Of a DNA stretch of 49,861 nucleotides, positions 1 to 10,399 are shown piece by piece. Made by a program: the position numbers and the translations under genes. Each line of letters starts with the position of its first letter. Position 1 is the first letter of the stretch. Location of the stretch: NCBI GenBank assembly GCA_026260175.1, contig JAKCWW010002281.1, positions 9,601-59,461 on the forward strand, written 5' to 3'. The notes below the pieces were generated by a model, which made no database searches, had not been told where the DNA came from, and was given only the letters and a program-made list of their open reading frames with translations. The DNA comes from Reticulitermes lucifugus (lineage: Eukaryota > Arthropoda > Insecta > Blattodea > Rhinotermitidae).

Positions 1-815
1 GGGAGCCTCGACCTCCTGGAACCCTAAGGGCCTGTCCAGGCCTGTAATGGGATTGCTTTTTTACGATAGCATAGCCTGAAGGTTCAACACTTGCAATACC
101 CAAGCATGACAACTGGGCACGATTCTAAGTTTTTTTAATCCACCATCAAACCTCAAAATCAGTCTAAGATGCATCTTAATATTATCCTCCCACATCCCCA
201 GTCTATGCCCCCGTGAATAATCCATACATTCTTTTACTCCTCATAACACCACGCAAATGCCTTGTGTACATACTGTTCTCGTTTTCATAGGGATGTAATA
301 CACACACACGTTCTGGTGTGGTGGTAACGCTCTGGACTTGAATTCGGAAGTTGGTTCAAAGATTCTCTTTACTTACGACATTAATGTCCATACAGCATTG
401 TTCTTCACTACACTATGTCAGTGTCTGTAATGCTAACCCCGTGTTTCGGTTCCTAATGGAAGGCGTTTGTTAGCTTTACTTGACGTCTTTCCTGCTCCTA
501 TAAAAACCGCCTTTACAAGGTTAGTGCATTTGGGAAGCGTCTCTGGGGAACGCACTACATTATAAACCCCCCCCCCCCAATAACATCGACGTTCCGAACG
601 TCGCCGCGTTAACACTACCGCGCCTGATTCTGCAGGCCCACGGTACTAATCTCGGTTCAGACAGCGAATAGCTTATACGCTTCTGTGACATTTTCCCGTT
701 CATCGTGGCCAGCATCCAGTCTAAAACGGTACCTTGATCAGTCGATCGTTCCTCCTCAGACACATCCCCAACACCCCATGTGACGGTACAGGTCAGCCCG
801 TAACATGTCAATGGT
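1..815. other. No gene recognised (left edge)
   Basis: No exon-like open frame with credible splice sites is seen on either strand. A run of C lies near 567-578. The segment around 440-820 is richer in CpG than its surroundings and may be old repeat DNA, but I cannot name it. Confidence 0.5.
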
Positions 816-819
816 GGCA

Positions 820-1065
820 CAGAGGTGGGAATAGAGGTATAGCTCTACTCAAGCTTAACATCGGCGCTATGTGGGAGTTGGTGGTAAACGCCACGCCCCG
901 GCCGCTTTACCTCCGAGAAAGAGAGCCGGTAACATTGTACTGGAGGCTGGGCAGGCCCCAAGGACGGTCTTGACGGGTGCTGAAAATCTCGCCCCCCCAC
1001 CGGGATTCGATCCCCGGACCGTCCAGCTCGTAGCGAGTCGCTATACCAACTGAGCTATCGCGGCC
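820..1065 (-). repeat. tRNA-derived SINE (copy 1)
   Basis: Read on the minus strand, the copy starts near 1065 with a tRNA-like head. It has a box A (TAGCTCAGTTGGTA, about 1057-1044) and a box B-like GGATCGAATCCC (about 1012-1001). After the head come conserved body blocks and a 3' part containing the complement of GTATAGCT near 835-845. That 3' block recurs in the copies near 15.1 and 25.2 kb. Heads of this type are the internal RNA polymerase III promoters of insect SINEs. A functional tRNA gene is unlikely because the homology continues well past the head. Confidence 0.8.
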
Positions 1066-1204
1066 CTCTGCACCCCCATGTGCACCAGTGGGAAGACCTT
1101 CTGTGTTACGGTGTACATTCCTTGGTATGTACAGACATTTGTAGATCAATGACAGCAAATATAGATGTTTGGACAATTAAAAACTCCTATCTTATTCATG
1201 AAAA

Positions 1205-1325
1205 TCAAGCTTTTCATTTAAAATATTCATTTTGCTGCTCAATTTGTTGCCCTGCGACTCTGCTGCCCGGAGCGGTCAAATCCGGGGGGGGGGGATTTGA
1301 CTGTGCAGCTATGCCCCTGCTGGTG
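1205..1325 (-). repeat. G-run MITE, partial copy
   Basis: This segment shares AATATTCATTTTG, the GCTGC/GCCGC blocks, a long G run (1284-1293) and an end resembling GCAGCTATGCCCCTG with the more complete copies at 4683-4915 and 17097-17361. It is a truncated member of a small non-autonomous DNA element family whose ends resemble CAGTGGCGTAGC. Confidence 0.6.
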
Positions 1326-2679
1326 GATACCAACATTACTTGGGAATGCACTACCCTGATGATAAAGGAACAATATTTCCACGAAACGTTAGTATCCAAC
1401 GACCAGACTACGCAATTTGTCATAATCTGGCATGTCGTCTATTAAATCTTCCAATAGACCTTGTTACTGTGGTGTTCTAACAGCCTATACACTACCAATA
1501 TTTGCTTTTATCGTGGGGGTAATTACGAGTATCACGACTGCTGTCTCCTAAAATGACACCGTGGTGTAACTGGTACCTGGTTTCGCAGTTTAATTCTGCC
1601 TCCATTCTCAGGGTAGAAGGGGGAGTATTTTCCTCGGTGGCGTTGCCACCTGGCTTAAACGCTATAGGACGTCGTATCATAGAAGACAAATATCTTCACA
1701 AAAATTTTCATTATAGAATGGGAGTACGCAGATTGGGTGTATCTGGCTCAGGATAAGAACCAATGAGAACTCTTCTAAACGGGGTAAGAAACTTCGGGTT
1801 CCGTAAAAAAGAGGGTAATATCTTAACTAGTTGAGGAACCAGCAGCTTCTAAAGGAGACTGTTCAGTGGAATTAGTGAGTTGTTAACAAGTATTTGTGTT
1901 GAACTCGTAAATTGCATGTTTCATTTATAGTAACTTATTTCGCATATGTGTGTTGGCTATTACATGACTTCTGTGACCAGTGTGAAGGATTTCTGAAGTC
2001 TACCGTAGGGGTTTCATTTTTTTGCGCGATTTCTAGAACGCGAGGTCTCGCAATAACTCAACTATCGCATTATAGCAGCACTAACTGTAATATCGTCTCA
2101 AACTTTCTAACCACATTGCTGCTCTGTTCAGGAGCCCAATTTTAATTGTGGTCGGCCCCAAAAGCGAAGAAAATTGTAATAATTTGAGTGCAGTAGTTAT
2201 GTCCCTGAAGGCAGTTTTGGTGTAAAGATATATGGCTGTAAAGGCAACATAACAGAGGTTGACCGAGTTCTTCAAGAGAAGCCGCCCGGCTATAAGATAC
2301 GGAGGGAAACATGTGGAAGCAATAAAACGCCCCAGCTCAACGGGTGCTCAGAAAATAATTTCAGACAAGTTACTCTGGCCCAACGGTCTCTTACCCGTGG
2401 TCTGCAAACTGCATGGAAATCTATGAGGTAGCAAAACACCACCAACAACACAAAACGCAGTGTCACTAAGAATTATGACCCTTGGCCCATTAACATCACA
2501 TTCCGAAAGCAATTATCTCGACGCCAACTAACACAGGCATCATGTAGCCTGTGTCAACTATAAGACCCACTGCTCGTGTGTGAAGAGTTGAAAATCTTTG
2601 AATTTGTCTATATTATTTATACATGTGAACAGTAAATAAAGTATTGTACACACACTACACAATGTAAGCAGCAATATTT
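1326..2679. other. No gene recognised
   Basis: Several short open frames exist here, but none has a recognisable domain, a convincing splice site pair or a coding-like composition. I see no RNA gene in it. Confidence 0.5.
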
Positions 2680-2940
2680 TGTACAGAGTGAACGAAGAAT
2701 GCACGGCTAAACCTACTGAAGGTAAATCTACACCACAATACAAGAAAAAAATATCATGTGAACATAGGTTTTCTGAAGCATGTTTTCCGAATTACTGTCT
2801 CCTGAAGATTAAAGAAAAAGCTCAATGTCCACCTTGAGTTTCCATTGCAGGAGATAAGACTTCTAGGACCCTACTTTCTTCTACCACTACTCAGTGGGAC
2901 AGTTTACCACGATTTCCTATGAAATGTTCTTCCAGAGCTG

Positions 2941-3195
2941 TTGCAAGATTACGGTATGCAGACTAGGCTTCATTTATGGATCATGCATGATGGTGTTCCA
3001 CCACGTTTTCTGTTTGCAGTTCGTGAATTCTTGAACAGCGTGTTTCCGGAACACTGGACAGGACGAGGTGGACCAAAAGCATGGCCTGCTCCTTCCTCTG
3101 ATCTAAATCCCTTAGATTTTTATCTTTGGGAACATCTAAAATCAACTGTTTATGCTACAGAAGTCTGTGACGCACACGACTTGCAACAACGAATA
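2941..3195 (+). pseudogene. Tc1/mariner-superfamily transposase fragment
   Basis: The frame encodes about 85 residues of a DDE transposase C-terminal half. It contains WIMHDGVPPRF, which carries the second catalytic Asp, then WTGRGGPKAWPAPSSDLNPLDFYLWEHLKS, the usual landmark before the third acidic residue. The N-terminal half and the start are missing. The 3' side runs straight into a tandem repeat, so the catalytic domain is incomplete and the gene is dead. The frame upstream of 2941 is partly readable, but frameshifts make the true limit uncertain. Confidence 0.75.
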
Positions 3196-3196
3196 C

Positions 3197-3310
3197 AGAC
3201 TTTATGTTATTTGTACCGTACATTATGTTATTTGTACCGTACATTTATGTTATTTGTACCGTACATTTATGTTATTTGTACCGTACATTATGTTATTTGT
3301 ACCGTACATT
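3197..3310 (+). repeat. 21-22-bp tandem repeat, five copies
   Basis: About five units of TTATGTTATTTGTACCGTACA follow one another, differing by a single T. The array starts inside the end of the transposase frame, so the translated protein ends in repeats of LCYLYRT. Confidence 0.9.
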
Positions 3311-3321
3311 TTCTTGATTAT

Positions 3322-3732
3322 ATAAAATCGTGATCCGAAAAATGTACACTCTTTATTATCTGTTATTTAATACAGTTTATATTAAAAATAGTCCAACATG
3401 TTTCGAACTATGTTAGTTCATCTTCTGGGACTCAATTGTTTATTACACCAGCTATAGAAGTATGGTACTCATTAAAATATATAGTTAGGTAGATAAAATG
3501 TCGCTGTGTTGAGTTTAATATTGTTTTCAGTGTCCACAACTCAACACAGTTAACGGAATTATATCTACCTAACTATCTGTTTTAATGAGTACCATACGTC
3601 TATAGCTGGTGTAATAAACGAGTCCCTGAGGATGAACTGTGACATAGTTCGAAACATGTTGGACTATTTTCAATATAAACTTTATTAAATAGCAGATAAT
3701 AAAGAGTGTACATTTTTCGGATCACGATTTTA
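3322..3732 (+). mobile_element. Palindromic element carrying a hammerhead-like motif
   Basis: The left arm (about 3322-3520) and the reverse complement of the right arm (about 3545-3732) match along nearly their full length, beginning with AAAATCGTGATCCGAAAA. The right arm contains a hammerhead core on the plus strand at 3621-3665. The left arm has the mirror copy on the minus strand with one core change. The element sits inside the DDE transposon at 2680-3985. It is probably a non-autonomous element related to those near 9.4, 34.4, 39.4 and 46.4 kb. Confidence 0.75.
3621..3665 (+). ncRNA. Putative type I hammerhead ribozyme
   Basis: Helix I is AGTCC (3621-3625) pairing with GGACT (3661-3665). 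The core CTGAGGA is 3626-3632. Stem II is GAACT (3634-3638) with AGTTC (3646-3650), followed by GAAA (3651-3654). Helix III is the very short ACATGT (3654-3659), with T3660 at the cleavage position. All invariant core positions are present; U at the cleavage position is allowed but usually less active than C or A. Function is inferred. Confidence 0.6.
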
Positions 3733-3985
3733 TGTAATGAATACAAAACTGATTTGTACGACACCTGGAATTTCCCAGCGAATCAGGCAATCACTATTCA
3801 GACGTGCGACGTCCTGTGTTGAAGCTCAAGGTGAACACCGAGCATTTTCTTTAATCTTCAGGACGCTGTAACTCGAAAACCATGCTTCAGAAGGCATATG
3901 TTCACATAATATATTTTTTACTTGTGTTGCGGTTTCGATGCAGCTTCTGCAAGTTTGGCCGTGCTTCCTTTATTCACCCTGTGTA

Positions 3986-4194
3986 TTTTAGTTTAAATTA
4001 TATTACGTCTCGCGTTACGTGACGGTAATTAGGCCAATATACGAGTAGAACACTGCAAGAGTGTGTGAGCAGGCGCGGTTCGCCTTGTAGAGAAACGTCA
4101 GGCGAGTGCAATTTTTGTGTGACTAGTGAACTGAACCAACATCTGTTGTACCCTACCTGTCGATAATTAGCATGTAATGCTCTGGAGGCAAAAC
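3986..4194. other. Short unassigned spacer
   Basis: I see no gene or repeat signature here. Confidence 0.4.
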
Positions 4195-4234
4195 TTGTCA
4201 AAATTATTTTTAGCAAAAGTTTTTAAATCACTGA

Positions 4235-4390
4235 TTCACATAATGGTCTTTTGGATTAGGCCACAGTTTATTGTGGTAAGAAGGCACCAACGTTTCGCGG
4301 GACGATACTGTCTCCATGTTCAAGGAGGACGCAGAATCTCTCTCCGAAACGTCGGCAGCGACCTACCAGACTACACGGTGTCGTAAGTCA
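4235..4390 (+). repeat. Dispersed insect repeat (MITE/SINE-like)
   Basis: The segment shares blocks with 24213-24370: the GTGGTA-AGGCACCAACGTTT-like stretch, CTGTCTCCATGTTCAAGGAGG and CGACCTACCAGACTACACGG. Conceptual translations of such repeats give strings such as LQGRR and YQTT and are often mistaken for genes. No coding function is supported. Confidence 0.55.
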
Positions 4391-4682
4391 GAAGAATCCT
4401 ATATGACGTAAACCACCACGTACCTCTCAAATTATTTTTAGTTTTCACTTAGTTCAAATTTAAGTAAATAATTCAGAATATTTCTTTGTTTGTATTGCAC
4501 ATATTACTACATTTGCTGCTTATGTAAATATCTGGCTTACTGCATGTTACTGTACAGTTCATTATAACCTTCTCAATGACTCATGAACTTCATAGAGTTC
4601 TTCGGAAGTCCATCAGCTATTCAGCTGGTGAACAAATTCTCCACCAGTTATAGAAGCCACTGATTCGGCACAGTTTTCACAG

Positions 4683-4915
4683 GCAGTGGCGTAGCTTCTT
4701 TTTTTGGCGCCCGAGGCGAGTAATCATAATGGCCGAATTACGAACTTTAAAAAAATCACAGTTATTTATTGAATTTCCTTTTATTTGGCCAAAAATTTAA
4801 AATTCGTTAAGCGCAGAAAATCAATTTAGTTTCAATTAAAATATTCATTTTTCCGCCCATTTTGCCGCCTCTTGTACTTTGCCGAAGTCGGGACGGTCGT
4901 AGCATTCACCCCCCC
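4683..4915 (+). mobile_element. G/C-run MITE (copy 2)
   Basis: The copy begins CAGTGGCGTAGCT and aligns over about 230 bp with the reverse complement of 17097-17361, including ATCACAGTTATTTATTGAAT and AGCGCAGAAAATCAATTT. It ends in a C run near 4911-4919. The TIR sequence resembles non-autonomous hAT-like elements of insects. Confidence 0.7.
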
Positions 4916-5141
4916 CCCAGCAATGTCCCTGTTCACAACAGCCCATCACTGGATCATATCTTGGGTCAAATGAACCCAATTCACTTTTTAGAATTAATTT
5001 TAACATTATCCTTTCATCTAAGGCCTACTTCTTCAAAGTGGTTCCTTGCTTAGAGGTTTCACAACCAAAACTTTATTTATGCATTTCTTATATCTGTTGT
5101 GGGCATAATTTTTCACTGTGGAGGGGGGGGGGCTGACCCTG

Positions 5142-5300
5142 ACGCTAACTAACTAACTAACTAACTCCATGAAGCACAGTCCTTCTTGAGAAGCTAGCAG
5201 GTCGTCAGCTAGTCAAGAAATTCCCCGCGTTTTATGGAACCCGAAGGTTCATTACCGCACTCACAAGAGCCCGCCAACTGTCCCTATCCTGAGCTGACCC
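5142..5300 (-). mobile_element. 5'-truncated LINE tail (copy 1)
   Basis: On the minus strand, 5300 down to about 5240 reads [20 protein letters not shown] and then a stop. This is the typical extreme C-terminus of an insect non-LTR retrotransposon reverse transcriptase protein. A short 3' UTR follows and ends in a (GTTA)n tail (AACT repeats at 5142-5166 on the plus strand). The rest of the element is absent, as expected for a 5'-truncated insertion. Copies of the same tail occur near 15.0 and 18.2 kb, also on the minus strand. Confidence 0.8.
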
Positions 5301-6218
5301 TGACGCTATACATAATGTAAGTTCAACTTTAAAAATTGTGTTATAAAAAATCATAACAATAACTGTACCATAACACTGTTTGCAACTGCATTTATATACA
5401 TACATACAAATATAACTACATGCTTCAAGACTGACTCACCTAACTTAAACCACAAAGTCTAATCTTCTTGGTTTTTTAATTTCATCGAAGACATCCCAAC
5501 TTATTATTTTATTTTTCAAAGTTCTGATGTAGTAGTTATCAGCCGATTTCAGTTGAAGGGTAAATCACGTAAAAGTTTAATATCATCGTATCTACAAAAT
5601 GTGTTTTTTAAGTTTCGATTTGGAGAGGAGCTGCAGCCCGTCAGCCCCCCCCCCCCATCTGGGTGCGCCCCTGGTTGTGGGTGATAAATGCCCCAGCCAT
5701 CTTACCCTCTTTTACTTGATACTGTATCTCTGAACTGTGCTTTTTGCCTTTATGAAGCGTCGTGACATTCATTCACAGCAAGGTGTGTACCTCTCAACAG
5801 GTCACACCTTCCTTCCAGTTTTCCTGTATTAATAGTGCTTCCAGTCTATTATGTCTATCACAGTACAATCTGCATCAAAAGATTTTTCATTATAGAATTT
5901 TATGACAAATCTTATGCAGATTTTTGCCAACCACTAATAACTAATTCAGTTCAAATTATAAACACCAGGCAATGCAAGAAAATTTGGGGAAGGACTTAGA
6001 AATATTCTTTTCAGATTCTTACTGTCCACTCTGCACAACCATCTCACCTTCACTACAGCATATTGTACAGGAGACTACTTTGTGTACAAAGACAACCTTT
6101 ATTTTAATTGTGTAACTCTGTACTTAGTATTAAATCATATTTTCTTCCCTGTCCATCGATTTCCCGAAGTTTCTAAATTTAAAACCTTTATTATGACCCT
6201 GAATTTTATAACTCATGC

Positions 6219-6255
<37 letters not shown>

Positions 6256-6320
6256 TATACACACTTTATAAAAGTTATTTTATTTACTACAAAACTGACA
6301 GTGTTTTATCCTTTTTTCAG
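5301..6320 (+). other. Intron or 5' flank of the membrane-protein gene
   Basis: No coding exon is recognised. A C run lies at 5646-5657 and a (TA)n/(CA)n microsatellite at 6217-6253. The segment ends in a pyrimidine-rich acceptor with AG at 6319-6320. Because the next exon opens in phase 1, at least one upstream coding exon should exist here or further left. Confidence 0.5.
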
Positions 6321-8236
6321 CATTTATGGCTGTGGTGATATGTAATCAAATGAACAGTCTTACGTATTCCCAGAGGGTGAGAGGTAGGCGCAGTGGACAT
6401 TTGATACGAACAGTGCGATCATTTAACAGCTCAAATGAATCAAGTGCTGGAGTGAACAACCAGAGTTGGAGATATGTCACTAGTATTCGGAAGGAGAACG
6501 GCATTAGTGTAACATCAACCGAAGAAAGTTCAGTGGGCAATTCCACACAGTCTGAGACAGGAGTCACCATGTCCTTGGAAGAGTCTACAAATGTAGTTTC
6601 TGTGTTCTATGAAAATTCTAGTATACCGCCTGAGAAAGAATATCAACAACAAACTCAAAATAAAACTGGGAATGATAAACAATCGCTGGCAGGAAATGCC
6701 TCATCACTGCATCACTATTCAAATGGTACAGCCAGAAGATTTGGAACCCAAGTCCAGCATCGTGCACTGAACACCACAACAACAGATAAGAAAAATAGTT
6801 CTGAAGACATAACAAGAAATTTAGACACACATTATTTGCATAATATTTCAAGAAGTTATGTGCAGGATGGCAATGATTTGAGCTCTGCAGAAACAAGTAC
6901 ATCTAGATTACCTTCTCAGTCCGTGGAACATACTACTCTCTCTGTAACTTTAGATGATACGGTGACACTTTCACCACGCTCTTTGCATACATATAGTCAT
7001 GATGCTGAGGTTTTGGATGATTCTCTAAGGAACAGTTCAAACACTAATGATGCTAATCTTCCTTCCAACATGTCAGTACCCCAGTTCTTTTCCTATTTAA
7101 CGAGTATTGATAATTCAACAACTCCATTTCCTGATTTACATAGAAATTTTGCTGAAGACTTCAATCACGACACTCATGCAGCTGACGGTACAACGTACAA
7201 AGTTCCATCTAACAGCTCAGAGCATTTTTCAAACCTGCACACAACAAAATTTCCAGGACAGCCAATTGTGACAGTAATTCCTAAAAAATTATATAAAGCA
7301 ACAATTCCTCCCGACATTTCATTTATATCATCTGCAACACCCGAAACAAAGAATCAAGCTAACACATCTGAGAACACCTCACCCTCTCATTCAGAGTCAT
7401 CAGCAAAATCCACAACCTCAGCAGGTTATCCCTCATTATTTTATTCAGCTAGTGCAAATACAAACATCGCCACAGAATCACCTCCTATTACACTGGCAGT
7501 GTTAAATAATTCCACAGAATCAAGAATCATGATAGGAACTGCTACTGTATCATCTAAGGCTGCATCTGCAGATGTACCTCAAACATCTCCTGTACCAGTC
7601 CCCAATGTAGATTACAGTATCATGTCGTTTGTAACAACTGTACCTAGTTCCATACCATCTCCCTCCATTTCAACAATGAAAAGTTTGGAAACATGGGTCC
7701 CACACATCACACCTGTTGTGCCATCAGTAGAAGCCATAAGCTCAAGCAAGATTTCCAATACTGCACAATTAGCAGCAACTGTAACCTCAAGCACAGTTGC
7801 CAGTACTTTGAATCAAGGAACAACTTATAAAAGCATGTCATCATTAAAAAGTGTAAGTGAAAGCAGAATTTCCAGTACTGTGCACTTTGTAGAAACCACA
7901 AGCATAAGTTCCAGCTCAGTTCCATCATCAGAAACTGTCTCCTCAAGCTTCATTTCTGCTACTGTGCCATCATCAGCAACTATAACCTCAAACACAATTT
8001 CCAGTGCTATTCCATCAACAGCAACTGTGACACCAAGCACAATTTCCACATTTTTCAGCACTATGCCATCAGTTAATTACCAATTGCCAACTAGGGACAC
8101 TATTAAAGGCAATAAATTTCAAGTAGTTATTAGTGGTAAAAATGAATCTTCTAACAGCACTGATGAAGAATTGGAGAAGTCATTTACCCCTGTACGCAAC
8201 AAGAATAACACCACATCTCTAAATGTCACATGTGAG
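6321..8236 (+). CDS. Mucin-like membrane protein, large Ser/Thr-rich exon
   Basis: This exon is open for 638 codons from an acceptor at 6319-6320 to a GAG/GTAAAT donor at 8236-8238. It starts in phase 1 (CA, TTT, ATG...), so the ATG at 6326 may be internal, and the true start with a signal peptide is probably in an upstream exon. The product is dominated by Ser, Thr and Asn. It has many N-x-S/T sequons and, at roughly residues 468-581, imperfect repeats built from SS, TVTSS and ISS blocks. It is almost free of cysteine. This is the composition of a heavily glycosylated extracellular stalk. Low conservation of such regions means I cannot assign a family from this exon alone. The phase-0 donor joins cleanly to the exon at 9740. 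Confidence 0.85.
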
Positions 8237-9161
8237 GTAAATATATTAACACCAGGAAAAGAAAAGAAAATTATTCATTCTGATATTCATTATTATTAAA
8301 ATTACAAGTTAACACATACATATAAAGGAACTGTTTTGTTACAGGATGCAGCAATAGATCATGACCATTTTCGGATATCTGTTTTGATAAATCGGGTTGA
8401 ATATAAGTAACAAAGTAATGATGGAGTATCACTAGAAAAGGTACATTCCCATCATTGGAAATTAAAAATAACTTCCACCAGCCATTTATCAGTGGCTCTA
8501 ATTTCGACCCTGACGTGCTCTTTCATCCCTTAACGTGCCACAAAAAATGTGATGATATTGAGAACTCAACTGTAACTAATGTACGGCAAGGATGAGGGAG
8601 AAGTTTTGTGCCTTTGTGCAGTTATGGTTGTTTCTGATCACGATTACAGGAATGTAATTATGCCAGGGAGTCTAAGTAAGATATGTGATTTTTAAGAAGT
8701 AAAAAGTGAATATTAAATGTCATTTTACTGCTGATACTTCGTATTTTTTGGTGTTTCTTATATTCAAACCAATTCATAAAAACAGCGGTCTCAAAATGGT
8801 CACATCCAATTGCCACATCCTGTATTAACTGTGTCCAGCGTACTTATTCTGACAAGTAACTCGCATAAGGTGTAAATAACTTCTTTTTTTAAATTAACTA
8901 ATGTGCTGCAAAGGGACAAAACTGAAAATAATCACCAGAAAAGGGATTTTCTCATTTTGCTCCCACTCCAGGGTGAACTCAAGTAATGGATTAAGTGAAT
9001 GTGCAAGGACAGAAACAAATTTGAAAACGATGGGTCGAGATAAAAGATTTATGTCCAATGTTTGTCAATTTACAGCTAAGTATGTTAGTTATGTGTGAAA
9101 TCAAAATGAACTGAATTACTTCAAGGAAATGTGATCAAAATTACACAGGCTACCTGCAAAC

Positions 9162-9180
9162 ATTTTTACCAGTTTCTTTT
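9162..9180 (+). repeat. Left target-site duplication of the 9181-9697 element
   Basis: ATTTTTACCAGTTTCTTTT matches 9698-9716 at 18 of 19 positions. The pair directly flanks the element and is best read as a target-site duplication of retrotransposon length. Confidence 0.65.
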
Positions 9181-9697
9181 TTATATTAGTCTCACCGTGC
9201 ATGTTTCACAGTTCACTGTTTATACAACACCGACGAAATGCACTTCACTTTACCACATTTTTATTTCAATGGACCCCTACATATGTTTCGGTTTTTGCAA
9301 AACTGTACTCACCACAACATGAAATAGACAACAGACAACAGCAGGACATACAAAACCAAGAACAAATAATAACCAGATGTAACACAGTGATCCGTACTGC
9401 AGCATTTTACCATTTTACATTTTACCTTCTCGACACAAATTTTAACAAATTCTCAACAATTTTATACTTGGTGCATCTATATACGTTTTTCAAAAAACTC
9501 TGATTTTAAAAGTGAATGGTAATTGAACACTAAGATATTGCATAACAATAAGGACAGAAATACCAGTGGATGTAAATATATGTAGTTTTGAAACCCCCTG
9601 ATGATGGTTTTGCATAAACCGAAACATATGTAGGGGTCCATTGAAATAATAAAGTGGTAAAGTGAAGTGCATTTCGTCGGTGTTTTATAAACAGTGA
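9181..9697 (+). mobile_element. Hammerhead-bearing retroelement-like insertion (copy A)
   Basis: The 517-bp insertion lies between the 19-bp direct repeats 9162-9180 and 9698-9716. It has inverted arms of about 100 bp (9208-9310 against 9595-9697), with GACGAAATGCACTTCACTTTACCAC at their heart. The 5' end carries TCACCGTGCAT, also found at the start of the copy at 34175. The right arm holds an intact hammerhead core. The insertion ends 42 bp before exon 2 of the host gene. Confidence 0.75.
9593..9637 (+). ncRNA. Putative type I hammerhead ribozyme (intact core)
   Basis: Helix I is ACCCC (9593-9597) with GGGGT (9633-9637). The core CTGATGA is 9598-9604. Stem II is GGTTT (9606-9610) with AAACC (9616-9620), then GAAA at 9621-9624. 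Helix III is the palindrome ACATATGT (9624-9631), with A9632 at the cleavage position. All conserved core bases are present. The four-base-pair helix III is typical of hammerheads that work best as dimers. Confidence 0.75.
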
Positions 9698-9739
9698 ATT
9701 TTTACCAGTATCTTTTAAACACTTCTTTTTTTGTTACAG

Positions 9740-9904
9740 AAAAAGTTTTGCAAATCTGAGAAGCTGACTAACACACAAAAGAGAAAAGATCCACTGATCA
9801 TTGTATTCAAAAGTGAAATGGAGGTTGCTGAGTGGTTCCTAATTTGGGACACAGACTTCAGAAAATATATTTCAAATGCACTCACACAGTACAAGGAAAT
9901 TCAG
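9740..9904 (+). CDS. Membrane-protein gene, juxtamembrane exon 1
   Basis: The exon has 55 codons and phase 0 at both ends, flanked by TTGTTACAG and a consensus GTACGT donor. It encodes a folded-looking segment beginning KKFCKSEKLTN, with the hydrophobic/aromatic stretch EVAEWFLIWDTDFRKYISN. The change from low-complexity Ser/Thr sequence to an aromatic, cysteine-containing segment marks a globular extracellular domain near the membrane. An SEA-like autoproteolytic fold would be one possibility for a mucin-type receptor, but I do not see a diagnostic GSxxx cleavage motif, so the domain is left unnamed. Confidence 0.8.
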
Positions 9905-10248
9905 GTACGTGTATAATTCGGGAGGTGTCCATTTCGAATCTCTGGCGGGACATAAGCTAGTCAAGAGTTTTTCATGCTTTTCCTCAGTACTTCGAGGCAT
10001 ATGCTAGAATACAACACCAATCAGGCTACAGCTACTTCCAAATCTTTTCTAACTGATCAATCATACTAACACTAGATGCTATAGAGTCTTAGGTAACAAT
10101 TGTCTTAAAGTAAACCACGAAAGAAGAAAACACAGAAAACAGCCTCCACAAGGAAATGAAGGACATGACTGCATATATTTTTACATTTATAAAATGTTAT
10201 CATGTCAGAGCAATTGAATCCACTATTATCACATTGCCAGTTAAAATA

Positions 10249-10286
<38 letters not shown>

Positions 10287-10336
10287 NNNNNNNNNNNNNN
10301 NNNNNNNNNNNNNNNNNNNNNNNNNNNNNNNNNNNN

Positions 10337-10399
<63 letters not shown>

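Larger units (their letters stand above)
2680..3985 (+). mobile_element. Decayed DDE DNA transposon with long terminal inverted repeats
   Basis: The left 190 bp (about 2680-2870) and the reverse complement of about 3797-3985 align along their length with roughly 75-80% identity by eye. Both begin with a TACA...GGGTGAA-like end and share TTCTGAAGCATG and TCCTGAAGATTAAAGAAAA. These are long terminal inverted repeats. Between them lies a transposase remnant (2941-3195), then a 22-bp tandem repeat and a 411-bp palindromic insertion. The element is therefore a disrupted Tc1/mariner (IS630)-superfamily copy about 1.3 kb long. Confidence 0.7.
8237..9739 (+). other. Intron of the membrane-protein gene
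   Basis: The intron has a GT donor at 8237 and a TTTTTTTGTTACAG acceptor ending at 9739. It contains an inverted-repeat element with a hammerhead motif at 9181-9697; the rest has no feature I recognise. Confidence 0.75.

Noticed and set aside
1005..1065. tRNA gene on the minus strand
   Set aside because: Boxes A and B are present, but homology to other dispersed copies continues beyond the tRNA part, which fits a SINE.
3186..3333. CRISPR-like or regulatory array from the 22-bp repeats
   Set aside because: The units are directly adjacent with no spacers, in a eukaryotic genome; it is a minisatellite.
6082..6345. Upstream coding exon of the membrane-protein gene
   Set aside because: The frame runs through a (TA)n/(CA)n microsatellite and is not in phase with the exon at 6321.
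7612..8061. Minus-strand open frames under the Ser/Thr-rich exon
   Set aside because: They are shadows of the repetitive plus-strand coding sequence.
9270..9310. Second functional hammerhead on the minus strand of the 9.4-kb element
   Set aside because: Stem II, GAAA and helix III are conserved, but the CTGATGA box is missing, so it cannot be active.
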